NCBI RefSeq assembly: GCF_028416635.1
Contig: NZ_CP114013.1
Span: 5,394,001 to 5,458,000, forward strand
DNA from: Baekduia alba
Lineage (GTDB): Bacteria > Actinomycetota > Thermoleophilia > Solirubrobacterales > Solirubrobacteraceae
Reading direction: 5' to 3'
Length of the DNA: 64,000 nt
The position numbers were made by a program, and so were the translations under genes. Below are positions 25,754 to 33,928 of this stretch, in pieces. Every line of letters starts with the position of its first letter. Within the stretch, counting starts at the first letter, position 1. Below the pieces are notes generated by a model. The model made no database searches, had not been told where the DNA came from, and worked only from the letters and a program-made list of their open reading frames with translations.

Positions 25754-26925
25754 GCGAGCGCGAGCACGACGAGGGTCTGCTGGTGGAAGCCGGCGCTGCC
25801 GCGCGTGCGCGCGATCTCGCCCCAGGTGTACAGCCCGCCGACGGTGGCGTCGCCGGCGTGGGCGACGATCTGCGCGACGTCGCGCTCGGCGTCGGCGCCG
25901 AGGGACTGCATGCGCGCGTCGCAGTCGAAGACGATCAGCGCCTGCGCGGGCTCGTCGCCCAGCGCGTCGAGCGCCTCGCGGCAGGCCGCGTCGGTCGCCG
26001 CGCGGACGTCGTCGCGGTCGGCCTCCATCACCCACACCATGCTGCCCGCGGGGATCGCGGCGTCCAGCGAGCCGTCGGGCGCGTCGTCGTCGACGACGAA
26101 CCGCACGTGCGCCTCGCCGCCGCGGCGCTCCAGCCCGAGCGGGTGCATCAGCGTGACCGCGTAGGGCTGGCGACCGCCGAGGCGCTCGCGGTAGACCTCG
26201 GCCGCCGGGCGGCCGTCGAGCTCGAGCAGGCGGTCGGGCAGCGCGCGGGTGATCAACATGGGGTCGCCGACGGGGCGCCAGCCGTGGCGCACGCCGACGC
26301 CGATCGGCGCGTCGGAGCCGATCGCCACGCCGACGACCGCGCCGGTCAGGATCGCGCCGCCGTAGATCAGCGCGGGCCGGCCGCCGGGCTCTGGGGTGCC
26401 GCCCAGGCCGCCGACGAGCGGGACGCCGGCGCCGGCGACCGAGTACGCGCCGCGGACGACGTCGGTCTGGGCCTCGGCCGGGCCGTCGGTCAGCAGCATC
26501 AGGACCCGGTGCTCGCGGTCGGCGACGTCGCCGACGCAGGCGGCCGCGCGGGCGCCCGCGTCGCGCGCGTCCTCAGCGGCGCTCACCGCGGTCGCGGAGA
26601 AGGAGAAGCCGTCGCCGCCCAAGGCGAGCACGACGACCGAGTCGCGGCCCGCGCCCGACGCGTCGATCTCGCCGGCCGACGAGCAGCCGACGACCGGGAT
26701 GCCGGCGGCGACGTCGCTGACCTCGGCGGCCAGCGGGCGCAGGTCGTAGCGGCCCGAGGCGAAGACGATGAGGAGGTGCGCGTCGGCGTTCTCGCCCAGC
26801 GCGGCGCGCGCCGCCTCACGGCCAGCGACGACTGCATCTGCATGAGCCGAGCGCCCGACGCCCGCCCAGCGGCAGCGGCGGGCCCGCTCGAGCCCTGCCC
26901 TGGCGCGCTCCATGTCCATGGTCAT
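25750..26925 (-). CDS. FIST-domain sensory protein
   Basis: 391 aa from the ATG at 26925 (in-frame ATGs at 26919 and 26913). The FIST_N part contains HLLIVFASG, IPVVGCSSAGEI and LLTDGPAEAQTDVVRGAYSVAG. The FIST_C part contains PYAVTLMHPLGLE, then VWVMEADRDD, CDARMQSLG and TVGGLYTWGEIA. FIST proteins bind small ligands, possibly amino acids, and sit upstream of signalling modules. Here the gene is directly coupled to the GGDEF-EAL gene, so ligand-controlled c-di-GMP turnover is likely. Gene starts diverge from gpsA, with 76 bp between. Confidence 0.88.
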   Translation of the reverse strand: MTMDMERARAGLERARRCRWAGVGRSAHADAVVAGREAARAALGENADAHLLIVFASGRYDLRPLAAEVSDVAAGIPVVGCSSAGEIDASGAGRDSVVVLALGGDGFSFSATAVSAAEDARDAGARAAACVGDVADREHRVLMLLTDGPAEAQTDVVRGAYSVAGAGVPLVGGLGGTPEPGGRPALIYGGAILTGAVVGVAIGSDAPIGVGVRHGWRPVGDPMLITRALPDRLLELDGRPAAEVYRERLGGRQPYAVTLMHPLGLERRGGEAHVRFVVDDDAPDGSLDAAIPAGSMVWVMEADRDDVRAATDAACREALDALGDEPAQALIVFDCDARMQSLGADAERDVAQIVAHAGDATVGGLYTWGEIARTRGSAGFHQQTLVVLALA

Positions 26926-27001
26926 CGGCCGGACGTCGCGCCCATTGAGCGGGGGTTCGGCCTGGCGCCGGGGTGCCGCGCCACCATCTAGGCTCGCGGG
27001 C

Positions 27002-28108
27002 GTGCCCGACCGCCCGCGGCCGTCTCTCTCGCTGCCCACGCCCGGCGCGCGCCGCGCCGTGGTCGTCGGCGCGGGCTCGTTCGGCACCGCGATCGCCGTC
27101 CTGCTGGCGCGCGGCGGGGTCCGGACCACGCTGCAGGCGCGCACGGCCACGCAGTGCGAACGGCTCAACGCCGACCGTGAGAACCAGGCCTACCTCCCCG
27201 GCGTCAAGCTCCCGCAGAACCTCAAGATCGAGGCGGTCGGCGCAGGGTTGGCGCGCGCGGACTACGTCCTGCTCGCCGTCCCGTCGCGCGGGTTGGACAC
27301 GGTCATCGCCGGCCTGCCGGCCGCGGGGCTGCCCAAGCGCGCCGCGATCGTGTCGCTCGCCAAGGGCCTCGTCCCGCCGATCGGGACGCCGCCGACCGTG
27401 CTGCTCGCGGCCGAGTTCGGCGCGCACCGCGTCGGCTGCGTCGGCGGCCCGGCGCACGCGAGCGAGATGGTCCACGAAGGCGCCGGCCTCGTCGCCGCCT
27501 CGGCCGACGAGGCGCTGGCGCTGGCGCTCGCGTCGTTCTTCCAGCGCGCCGGCGTCGTCTGCGAGGCGTCCAACGACCCGGTCGGCGTCGAGCTGGCGGG
27601 CGCCGCCAAGAACGCCGCCGCGCTGGCCGCCGGTGCGACCGAGCGCCAGGGCCTGAACGCCGCCGGCGCCGCGGCGGGCCACATCTTCGCCGAGGTCTGG
27701 CGCTTCGGCGAGGCGCTCGGCGCGCGGCCGGAGTCGTTCATCGGGCTGGCCGGGACCGGCGACCTCGTCGCCACCGCGCTGGCCCCGCAGTCGCGCAACC
27801 GCCGCGCCGGCGAGCTCCTGGCCGACGGCGTCTCGGCGAGCGAGATCCCGGCGCGCATCGGCCAAGCCGTCGAGTCGATGGAGGGCGTCCCGCTGCTCGC
27901 CCACGCCCTGGAGACGGCCGGCGTCGACGCGCCGGTCACGCGCGGCCTCAGCCTCCTGATCTCCGGCGAGCTGCCGCTCGACGACTGGGTCGCGCTCGTC
28001 CGCACGACGGTCCCGCCGCCCGCGCGCTGGCGCCCGCGCCGCCGCGAGCGGGAAGGCTTCTGGGCGCGTCTGCGGGCCCGGCTGCGGGGAGCCGATGCCG
28101 TCGCCTGA
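27002..28108 (+). CDS. gpsA: NAD(P)+-dependent glycerol-3-phosphate dehydrogenase
   Basis: 368 aa from the GTG at 27002. It reduces dihydroxyacetone phosphate to sn-glycerol 3-phosphate for phospholipid synthesis. The Rossmann loop is VVVGAGSFGTAIAVLLARGG, followed by YVLLAVPSRGL, the SLAKGL block, GGPAHASE and the C-terminal domain with VELAGAAKNAAALAAG (catalytic Lys) and GLAGTGDLVAT. A basic C-terminal extension (RWRPRRRERE) exceeds the usual family end. The last 14 bp overlap the start of the histidine kinase gene, so the kinase may be co-expressed with gpsA. Confidence 0.93.
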   Translation: MPDRPRPSLSLPTPGARRAVVVGAGSFGTAIAVLLARGGVRTTLQARTATQCERLNADRENQAYLPGVKLPQNLKIEAVGAGLARADYVLLAVPSRGLDTVIAGLPAAGLPKRAAIVSLAKGLVPPIGTPPTVLLAAEFGAHRVGCVGGPAHASEMVHEGAGLVAASADEALALALASFFQRAGVVCEASNDPVGVELAGAAKNAAALAAGATERQGLNAAGAAAGHIFAEVWRFGEALGARPESFIGLAGTGDLVATALAPQSRNRRAGELLADGVSASEIPARIGQAVESMEGVPLLAHALETAGVDAPVTRGLSLLISGELPLDDWVALVRTTVPPPARWRPRRREREGFWARLRARLRGADAVA

Positions 28109-29939
28109 GCCGACGCCGACGCCGTCGCCGTCGCCGCCCCCGCCGGACCCGATGGGGCGCAGCCCGCTGGCGCGCCTGGCGCCGGTGGTCCTGCTCGCGA
28201 CGCTGCTCGCGATGACCGCGATCGCCACCTACGTGGCCGCCGTCCGCCTCCACGACCGCGAGCGCGACCGGCTCACCGACGACGCGCACGCCACGGTCGC
28301 CGCGATCGACCGGCGCATGGAGGACTACGGGCAGGTGCTGCGCGGCGCGGCCGGCTTGTACACGGCCAGCGAGGACGTCAGCTACCAGGAGTTCCACGAC
28401 TACTTCGCCGACCAGGACATCACCCAGCGGTTCCCGGGCGTGCGGGTCATCGGGTTCGCCTCCTACGTTCCGCGCGACGGCATCCCGTCCTACATCCGGC
28501 GCACGCGCCGCGACATCGCCCGCAGCGGCCTGTCCTACGGCCCGTTCCGGCCCTATCCGAAGCTGAAGGCCGACGCGACCGAGGCGCTGATCATCGACCA
28601 CCTCGAGCCGCCGCCGGGCAACACGCGCGCGTTCGGCCTGAACTTCCTGTCGGAGACCAACCGGCGCCGCGCCGCGCTGCTGGCCCGGCGCACCGGGGAC
28701 CCGGCGGCGACCGCGCCGATCTCGCTGGTGCGGTCGGGCGGCGACTCGCTGGGCGTCGACCTGATGGTCCCGGTCTACGGCGCGCCGCCGTCGCTGACCG
28801 GCGCGCCGCGACAGTGGTCCGGCGTCGTCTACGCGGCGTTCCGCCTGGACGACCTGCTGCGCGGCATCCTCGGCGCGCTGCCCGGGGCGACGGTCGAGGT
28901 GTACGACCTGGGTCCCGCCGCGACGGTCGGGCCGAGCACCAGGATCGGGCCGCGCTCGGTCGCGTTCGACCTGCGCCCCGGCCGCGCGAAGGTGAGCACC
29001 GACCCGGACGACACGCGCGTCGAGACGCTCGCGGTCGCCGGCCGGCGCTGGGGCATCGTCTACACGCGTGACGGCTCGGCGCTGACGCCGGGCGAGCGCG
29101 CGGTGCCGTGGGTGATCGCGGTCGCCGGCATCCTCGTCAGCCTGCTCGCCGCCGCGCTGCTGCGCGCGCTGGCGACGGCGCGCCAGCGGGCGGTCGCGCT
29201 GGCCGAGGAGATGACGGTCGAGCTGCGCCAGCGCGAGGAGCAGCTGCGCCAGTCCAACGAGGAGCTCGAGCACTTCGCCTACCTCGCGTCGCACGACCTG
29301 CAGGAGCCGCTGCGGACGATCACGTCCTACGTCGGGCTGCTCGACAGCCGCGCGAGCGACAAGCTCGACGACCGCGCGAAGTCCTGGCTCGGGTTCGTCT
29401 CCGACGGCGCCGAGCGGATGTCGCATCTCATCGCCGACCTGCTCGAGTACTCGCGCACGGGCCGCGCCGGCGGCGACGCCGAGGCCGTCGCGCTCGGCGA
29501 CGCCTGGGACCTCGCGGTCGCCAACCTCCAGCACGCGATCGCCGACGCCGGCGCGACCGTGGAGCGCGGCGACCTGCCGACCGTTCGCGCGCGCCCGCGC
29601 GAGATGACCTCCATGTTGCAGAACCTGATCGCCAACGGGCTCAAGTACCAGCGCGACGGCGTGACGCCGGTCGTCCGCGCCACCGCCATGCGGTCGGGCA
29701 ACGGCTCGTGGGACATCGCGATCGCCGACAACGGCATCGGGATCGAGCCGCGCTTCCACGACCGCGTGTTCGGCCTGTTCCAACGGCTCCACACGTCCGA
29801 GGAGTACCCTGGAACCGGCATGGGCCTGGCCATCGTCAAGAAGATCGTGGAGTCCAACGGCGGCACCGTGCGGGTCGAGTCGACCCCCGGCTCCGGCGCC
29901 ACGTTCGTCGTCACGTTGCAGGGAGACACCGAGGCATGA
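28095..29939 (+). CDS. Membrane sensor histidine kinase with CHASE-like extracellular domain
   Basis: 614 aa. After a Pro-rich N-terminus, one membrane helix (about residues 26-46) leads to a ~290-residue extracytoplasmic domain of CHASE type. It contains SYQEFHDYFADQDITQRFPG, VRVIGFASYVPRD and later LGVDLMVPVYG. A second membrane helix lies at about 337-358. The cytoplasmic part has a HisKA helix with H400 in ASHDLQEPLRT and a HATPase domain with NLIANGLKYQ, ADNGIGIEP and GTGMGLAIV. The H-box and ATPase form resembles phytochrome-like kinases that pair with small single-domain regulators. The next gene, overlapping in ATGA, encodes such a regulator. Confidence 0.92.
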   Translation: MPSPEPTPTPSPSPPPPDPMGRSPLARLAPVVLLATLLAMTAIATYVAAVRLHDRERDRLTDDAHATVAAIDRRMEDYGQVLRGAAGLYTASEDVSYQEFHDYFADQDITQRFPGVRVIGFASYVPRDGIPSYIRRTRRDIARSGLSYGPFRPYPKLKADATEALIIDHLEPPPGNTRAFGLNFLSETNRRRAALLARRTGDPAATAPISLVRSGGDSLGVDLMVPVYGAPPSLTGAPRQWSGVVYAAFRLDDLLRGILGALPGATVEVYDLGPAATVGPSTRIGPRSVAFDLRPGRAKVSTDPDDTRVETLAVAGRRWGIVYTRDGSALTPGERAVPWVIAVAGILVSLLAAALLRALATARQRAVALAEEMTVELRQREEQLRQSNEELEHFAYLASHDLQEPLRTITSYVGLLDSRASDKLDDRAKSWLGFVSDGAERMSHLIADLLEYSRTGRAGGDAEAVALGDAWDLAVANLQHAIADAGATVERGDLPTVRARPREMTSMLQNLIANGLKYQRDGVTPVVRATAMRSGNGSWDIAIADNGIGIEPRFHDRVFGLFQRLHTSEEYPGTGMGLAIVKKIVESNGGTVRVESTPGSGATFVVTLQGDTEA

Positions 29940-30376
29940 CGCGACTGCACCGCCTGCTCGTCGTCGAGGACAGCGAGTCCGACATCGAGCTGCTGCGCGA
30001 GGCCCTTTCCGACTCCGAGCCGGCGCTCGAGCTCGACGTCGTCCGCCACGGCGAGGACGCGCTGTCGTTCCTGCGCCGCGAGGGCGAGTTCGAGAGCGCC
30101 GCGTGCCCGGACCTCGTCGTCCTGGACCTCAACCTCCCGCGCATGGGCGGCTTCGAGGTGCTGCGCGCGCTGCGCGAGGACGTCGACCCGCGCCTGCGCC
30201 GGCTGCCCGTCGTCGTCTTCACGACCTCGGCGACGGCCACGGACATCGACAAGGCCTATGACCTGCACGCCTCGAGCTTCGTGACGAAGCCGACGGCGTT
30301 CGAGCACTACCTGGACACCGTCCGCGCGTTCCGCGAGTTCTGGCTGCGCGTGGCGCGGCTGCCGGCGAACGCCTGA
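29936..30376 (+). CDS. Single-domain response regulator (Rcp1-like)
   Basis: 146 aa from the ATG at 29936, which overlaps the kinase stop. It is one receiver domain: acidic pocket VVEDSESD, phosphoacceptor Asp64 in VVLDLNLPRMGG, Thr in VFTTSAT and conserved Lys in FVTKPTAFEHY. There is no output domain. This form, with a long alpha4-beta5 region, is the Rcp1 type that works with phytochrome-like kinases and acts through protein contact. It is clearly the partner of the preceding kinase. Confidence 0.93.
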   Translation: MTRLHRLLVVEDSESDIELLREALSDSEPALELDVVRHGEDALSFLRREGEFESAACPDLVVLDLNLPRMGGFEVLRALREDVDPRLRRLPVVVFTTSATATDIDKAYDLHASSFVTKPTAFEHYLDTVRAFREFWLRVARLPANA

Positions 30377-30407
30377 TGGTCGATGCGGGATTCCCGCGGC
30401 CGTGCCC

Positions 30408-30431
30408 GTGCCCGCGCCCCGGCCCGGGCAC
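30408..30431 (+). terminator. GC-rich hairpin after the response regulator gene
   Basis: GTGCCCG (30408-30414) pairs perfectly with CGGGCAC (30425-30431) around a 10-nt GC loop, 32 nt after the stop. No U-tract follows. It probably ends the gpsA-kinase-regulator transcript before the helicase gene, whose GTG is 31 nt downstream. Confidence 0.4.
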
Positions 30432-30461
30432 GACCACGGTCGATCCCGCAGCGGCCATCTA

Positions 30462-32753
30462 GTGGGCGCGGTCGGCGCGTCGCAGGAGCCATGGGCGGCG
30501 CTCCTCGCGGAGGGGCGTGAGGACGAGCGGCTGGTCCGCCAGGCGTTCGAGGGCGCGCGGGCGCCGGACGTGGCGCCGCTGCCCGACGGCCTCAACGCGA
30601 CGCTCCTGCGCGGGCTGCACGGCGCCGGCATCGAGTCGCTGTACAGCCACCAGGCCGCCGCCGTCGAGGCCGCGCAGGACGGGCCGTTCGTCGTGACGAC
30701 CGGGACCGCGTCGGGCAAGTCGTTGTGCTTCAACCTGCCGGCGCTGCAGACGCTGTGCAGCGTCCCGACGGCGCGCGCGCTCTACCTCTACCCCACCAAG
30801 GCGCTCGCCCAGGACCAGCTGCGCGCGATCGCGTCGCTGCGGCTCGGGCGCAGCGTGCGGCCGGCGATCTACGACGGCGACACCAAGCGGGAGGAGCGCG
30901 CCGCGATTCGCAAGCGCGCCAACCTGATCCTCACCAACCCCGACATGTTGCACATGGGGATCCTCCCCAACCACAGTCGGAGCTGGGGCGACTTCTTCAA
31001 GAACCTGCAGGTCGTCGTCGTCGACGAGGCCCATGTGTACCGCGGGGTCTTCGGCTCGCACGTCGGCAACGTGCTGCGCCGGCTGCGCCGCGCCACGGTC
31101 GCCTACTCCGGCGAGGAGCCGCTGATCCTGCTGGCCAGCGCGACGATCGCCAACCCGGTCGAGCTCGCCGAAGGCCTGACGGGCATCGACGGCTTCGCGC
31201 ACATCGAGCGCGACGGCTCGCCGGGCGCGGCGCGCCAGATCGCGATGTGGAACCCGCCGGTCACCGACGAGGCGCTGCAGACGCGGCGCAGCGCGCTGGG
31301 CGAGGCGGCGGACATGGTCACCGAGCTGGTGGTCAAGGGCGCGCGGACGATCTGCTTCGTCAAGTCGCGCAAGGGCGTCGAGCTGGTGGCCAAGCTCGTC
31401 GCCGACCAGCTCGCCGACGCGCATCCGGCTTTGCGCGACCGCGTCGCGCCCTATCGCGCGGGCTACACGCCGCAGCAGCGCCGGGAGCTGGAGGCGCGGT
31501 TGGTGAGCGGCGACCTCCTGGCGGTCGTCACGACCGACGCGCTGGAGCTGGGCATCGACATCGGCGCGCTGGACGCGGCGGTCGTCGTCACCTTCCCGGG
31601 GACTGTCGCGTCGCTCAAGCAGATGTGGGGCCGGGCGGGCCGCCGAGGCCGCGGGCTGGCCGTGTACGTCGCCGGCGAGGACGCGCTGGACCAGTTCTTC
31701 TGCCGCCACCCCGACGAGTTCCTCGACCGGCCCGTCGAGTCGGCGATCGTCAACTACGAGAACGAGCAGATCCACGACCCGCATCTGCTCTGCGCCGCGC
31801 ACGAGTGGCCGATCGTCCCCGAGCGCGACGACCACTTCTTCGGCCCGCGCCTGCGCGCGCACTGCGAGCATCTTGTAGGCCTTGGCGAGATGGTCGAGCG
31901 CGCGAACGGCTTCTCGCTGCGCCGGCCCGAGGACTACCCGGCCGCGCGCGTGTCGCTGCGCTCCGGCTCCCCCGACGCGTTCGCCGTCGTGGACGTCCAG
32001 CAGGGTGAAGTCCTTGGGTCGGTCGACGCCGCGCGCGCGTTCTCGACGGTCCACGACGGTGCGGTCTACCTGCACATGGGGCGCTCGTACTCGGTCGGCG
32101 AGCTGGACCTCCAGGGTCGGCGCGCGCTGGTCGAGCCGTTCACGGGCAACTGGTACACCCAGCCCAAGAAGGAGACCGACACCTACATCGAGCGCCTGCT
32201 CGACCGGCGCGACACGATGGGCGTGACGCTGTCGTTCGGGATGGTCAGCGTGTCGGAGACCGTCATCGCCTACCAGCGCAAGCGGCTGCCCGACCACGAG
32301 CCGCTCGACCTCAACGTGCTCGACCTGCCCGAGACCACGTTCTCGACGCAGGCGCTCTGGTACGAGCTGGACCCGTCGCTGCTGGCCGAGGACTTCCCGC
32401 TGGAGCTGTTGTTGGGGACGTTGCACGCGGTCGAGCACGCCCAGATCGCCGTCCTGCCGCTGCTGGCGATGTGCGACCGCTGGGACATCGGCGGGTTGTC
32501 CACCAACCTGCACCCGCAGACGGGCGGCCCCACGATCTTCATCTACGACGGCCACCCCGGCGGCGTCGGCATCACCCAGCAGGGCTTCACCGGCTTCGAG
32601 CGCCTCGTCGCCGACGCCTACCGGCTGATCAGCGAGTGCAAGTGCCAGTCCGGCTGCCCGTCGTGCGTGCAGTCGCCCAAGTGCGGCAACCTCAACGACC
32701 CGCTGGCCAAGGACGGGGCGAAAGAGATGTTGCGGCGCATGCTGGATCGGTAG
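30462..32753 (+). CDS. DEAD/DEAH-box helicase with C-terminal DUF1998 (MrfA/YprA-like)
   Basis: 763 aa from the GTG at 30462. RecA1 carries motif I TGTASGKS, motif II VVDEAHVY (DEAH) and motif III ASATI. RecA2 carries VVTTDALELGIDIG and QMWGRAGRRGRG (motif VI). The C-terminal DUF1998 region has a four-Cys cluster, CKCQSGCPSCVQSPKCG. This matches the MrfA (YprA) family, 3'-5' helicases that in Bacillus act with the MrfB exonuclease in repair of mitomycin-type damage. No mrfB-like exonuclease gene is adjacent. The start lacks a strong ribosome site but fits the conserved N-terminus. Confidence 0.9.
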   Translation: MGAVGASQEPWAALLAEGREDERLVRQAFEGARAPDVAPLPDGLNATLLRGLHGAGIESLYSHQAAAVEAAQDGPFVVTTGTASGKSLCFNLPALQTLCSVPTARALYLYPTKALAQDQLRAIASLRLGRSVRPAIYDGDTKREERAAIRKRANLILTNPDMLHMGILPNHSRSWGDFFKNLQVVVVDEAHVYRGVFGSHVGNVLRRLRRATVAYSGEEPLILLASATIANPVELAEGLTGIDGFAHIERDGSPGAARQIAMWNPPVTDEALQTRRSALGEAADMVTELVVKGARTICFVKSRKGVELVAKLVADQLADAHPALRDRVAPYRAGYTPQQRRELEARLVSGDLLAVVTTDALELGIDIGALDAAVVVTFPGTVASLKQMWGRAGRRGRGLAVYVAGEDALDQFFCRHPDEFLDRPVESAIVNYENEQIHDPHLLCAAHEWPIVPERDDHFFGPRLRAHCEHLVGLGEMVERANGFSLRRPEDYPAARVSLRSGSPDAFAVVDVQQGEVLGSVDAARAFSTVHDGAVYLHMGRSYSVGELDLQGRRALVEPFTGNWYTQPKKETDTYIERLLDRRDTMGVTLSFGMVSVSETVIAYQRKRLPDHEPLDLNVLDLPETTFSTQALWYELDPSLLAEDFPLELLLGTLHAVEHAQIAVLPLLAMCDRWDIGGLSTNLHPQTGGPTIFIYDGHPGGVGITQQGFTGFERLVADAYRLISECKCQSGCPSCVQSPKCGNLNDPLAKDGAKEMLRRMLDR

Positions 32754-32837
32754 CGAAGCTGCGGCTGGGGCGCGCGAACCTGCGCAAGGGCGCTTGCGGG
32801 GCACAATCGCGGGTTGACCGGGTCGACCGTCTGTGGT

Positions 32838-33821
32838 GTGCGGGCCGTTCGTTCCCTCCTCCTGCCGGGCGCCGTCGCGCTCGGCGTCGCGCTGCCCGCG
32901 TTCGCCGCCGCTCCCGCCCATGCCTCCGTCGGCGCCGCGTCGACGCCGAGCGAGCCCCGCTCCGGCGGCGCCGAGTTCGGCCAGCCCAACGGGCGGCCGT
33001 CCGCCGCGCACCCGGTCGCGACGACGTTCCGGATCGGACGCCACACGATCGTGGCGGGCACCGCGCCGCGGTTCGCGGTCCGGATCGACCAGCGCGGCGT
33101 GAGGTCCGTCACCGCGCGCGTCGTCTTTCGGCCGGTCCACGGCAACGGGACGGTCGCGGTCGTCGAGCTGGGGCGCGTGCGCACCGCGCGGCTCCTGCAC
33201 CCGTCGTGGCCGTCGTCGGTCGCGCTCAAGCCCGGGCGCTACCTCGTCTCCCTGCACGCGTCCGGCCCGGCCGGCGGCCAGCTGCTGCGCCGCGCGTCGG
33301 CGTCCGGCAAGGCGCCCCTGACCGTCAAGCCCAAGCCCGCGCCGCCGGCGACGCCGCCCGTCGTCGCCCCGCCGGTCGTCGCGCCCGCCGACCCGGGCAT
33401 CACCAACGACGGCGTCTTCCCCGTCGCCGGCGCGCACACCTACGGCGACGGCTTCGGCGCCGGCCGCGCCGGCCACACCCACGAGGGCCAGGACGTCCTG
33501 GCCGCCGAGGGAACGCCGGTCGTCGCGCCGCTGGCCGGGACGATCGTCGCCCGCGACTACCAGGCCTCGGCCGCCGGCTTCTACCTCACGCTGGACGCCG
33601 CCGACGGCCGCTCGTTGTTCTTCGCCCACTGCCAGCAGGACACGATCGCGGTGACGGTCGGCCAGGCCGTGGCGGTCGGCCAGCAGCTCTGCCGCGTCGG
33701 CCACACCGGCGACGCGACCGGCCCGCACCTGCACTTCGAGATCTGGCTCGGCGGCTGGCGGCGCGACAAGGCGTCGACCCCGATCGACCCGCTCGCGCAG
33801 CTCCAGGCCTGGGACAAGTAG
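32838..33821 (+). CDS. Secreted M23 (LytM) family peptidase
   Basis: About 327 aa from the GTG at 32838; a TTG at 32814 is also possible. An N-terminal signal peptide (RAVRSLLLPGAVALGVALP, ending AHA-S) precedes a beta-rich region, a Pro/Val linker and a C-terminal LytM domain at about residues 205-320. Zinc ligands are in HTHEGQDVLA (HxxGxD) and HLHFEIW, with the catalytic His in FFAHC. M23 peptidases cut peptidoglycan cross-bridges or, if inactive, activate amidases. The metal site looks complete here, so activity is likely. It should act in the cell wall. Confidence 0.88.
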   Translation: MRAVRSLLLPGAVALGVALPAFAAAPAHASVGAASTPSEPRSGGAEFGQPNGRPSAAHPVATTFRIGRHTIVAGTAPRFAVRIDQRGVRSVTARVVFRPVHGNGTVAVVELGRVRTARLLHPSWPSSVALKPGRYLVSLHASGPAGGQLLRRASASGKAPLTVKPKPAPPATPPVVAPPVVAPADPGITNDGVFPVAGAHTYGDGFGAGRAGHTHEGQDVLAAEGTPVVAPLAGTIVARDYQASAAGFYLTLDAADGRSLFFAHCQQDTIAVTVGQAVAVGQQLCRVGHTGDATGPHLHFEIWLGGWRRDKASTPIDPLAQLQAWDK

Positions 33822-33842
33822 GCGCGCCGCACTCCGGGACCG

Positions 33843-33859
33843 TGCGCCGCAGCGGCGCA
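33843..33859 (+). terminator. Short GC hairpin after the M23 peptidase gene
   Basis: TGCGCCGC and GCGGCGCA are perfect complements flanking a single A, forming a stable hairpin 21 nt after the peptidase stop. There is no U-tract. It is probably the end of that transcript. Confidence 0.4.
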
Positions 33860-33870
33860 TGTGGCCCGAG

Positions 33871-33897
33871 TTGACAGGTTGTCAGCTACTGTCAGCG
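33871..33897 (+). promoter_or_regulatory. Promoter/operator-like element upstream of the acylase gene
   Basis: TTGACA at 33871-33876 matches the -35 consensus. It overlaps a perfect palindrome TGACA-GGT-TGTCA (33872-33884), followed by a further CTGTCAG at 33890-33896. The element lies about 45 bp before the GTG of the penicillin-acylase-type gene. A repressor or activator binding TGTCA half-sites over the promoter is plausible; no good -10 is obvious. Confidence 0.35.
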
Positions 33898-33928
33898 AGT
33901 CCCAAGATCCGGAGGAGGGTCCCCACAC

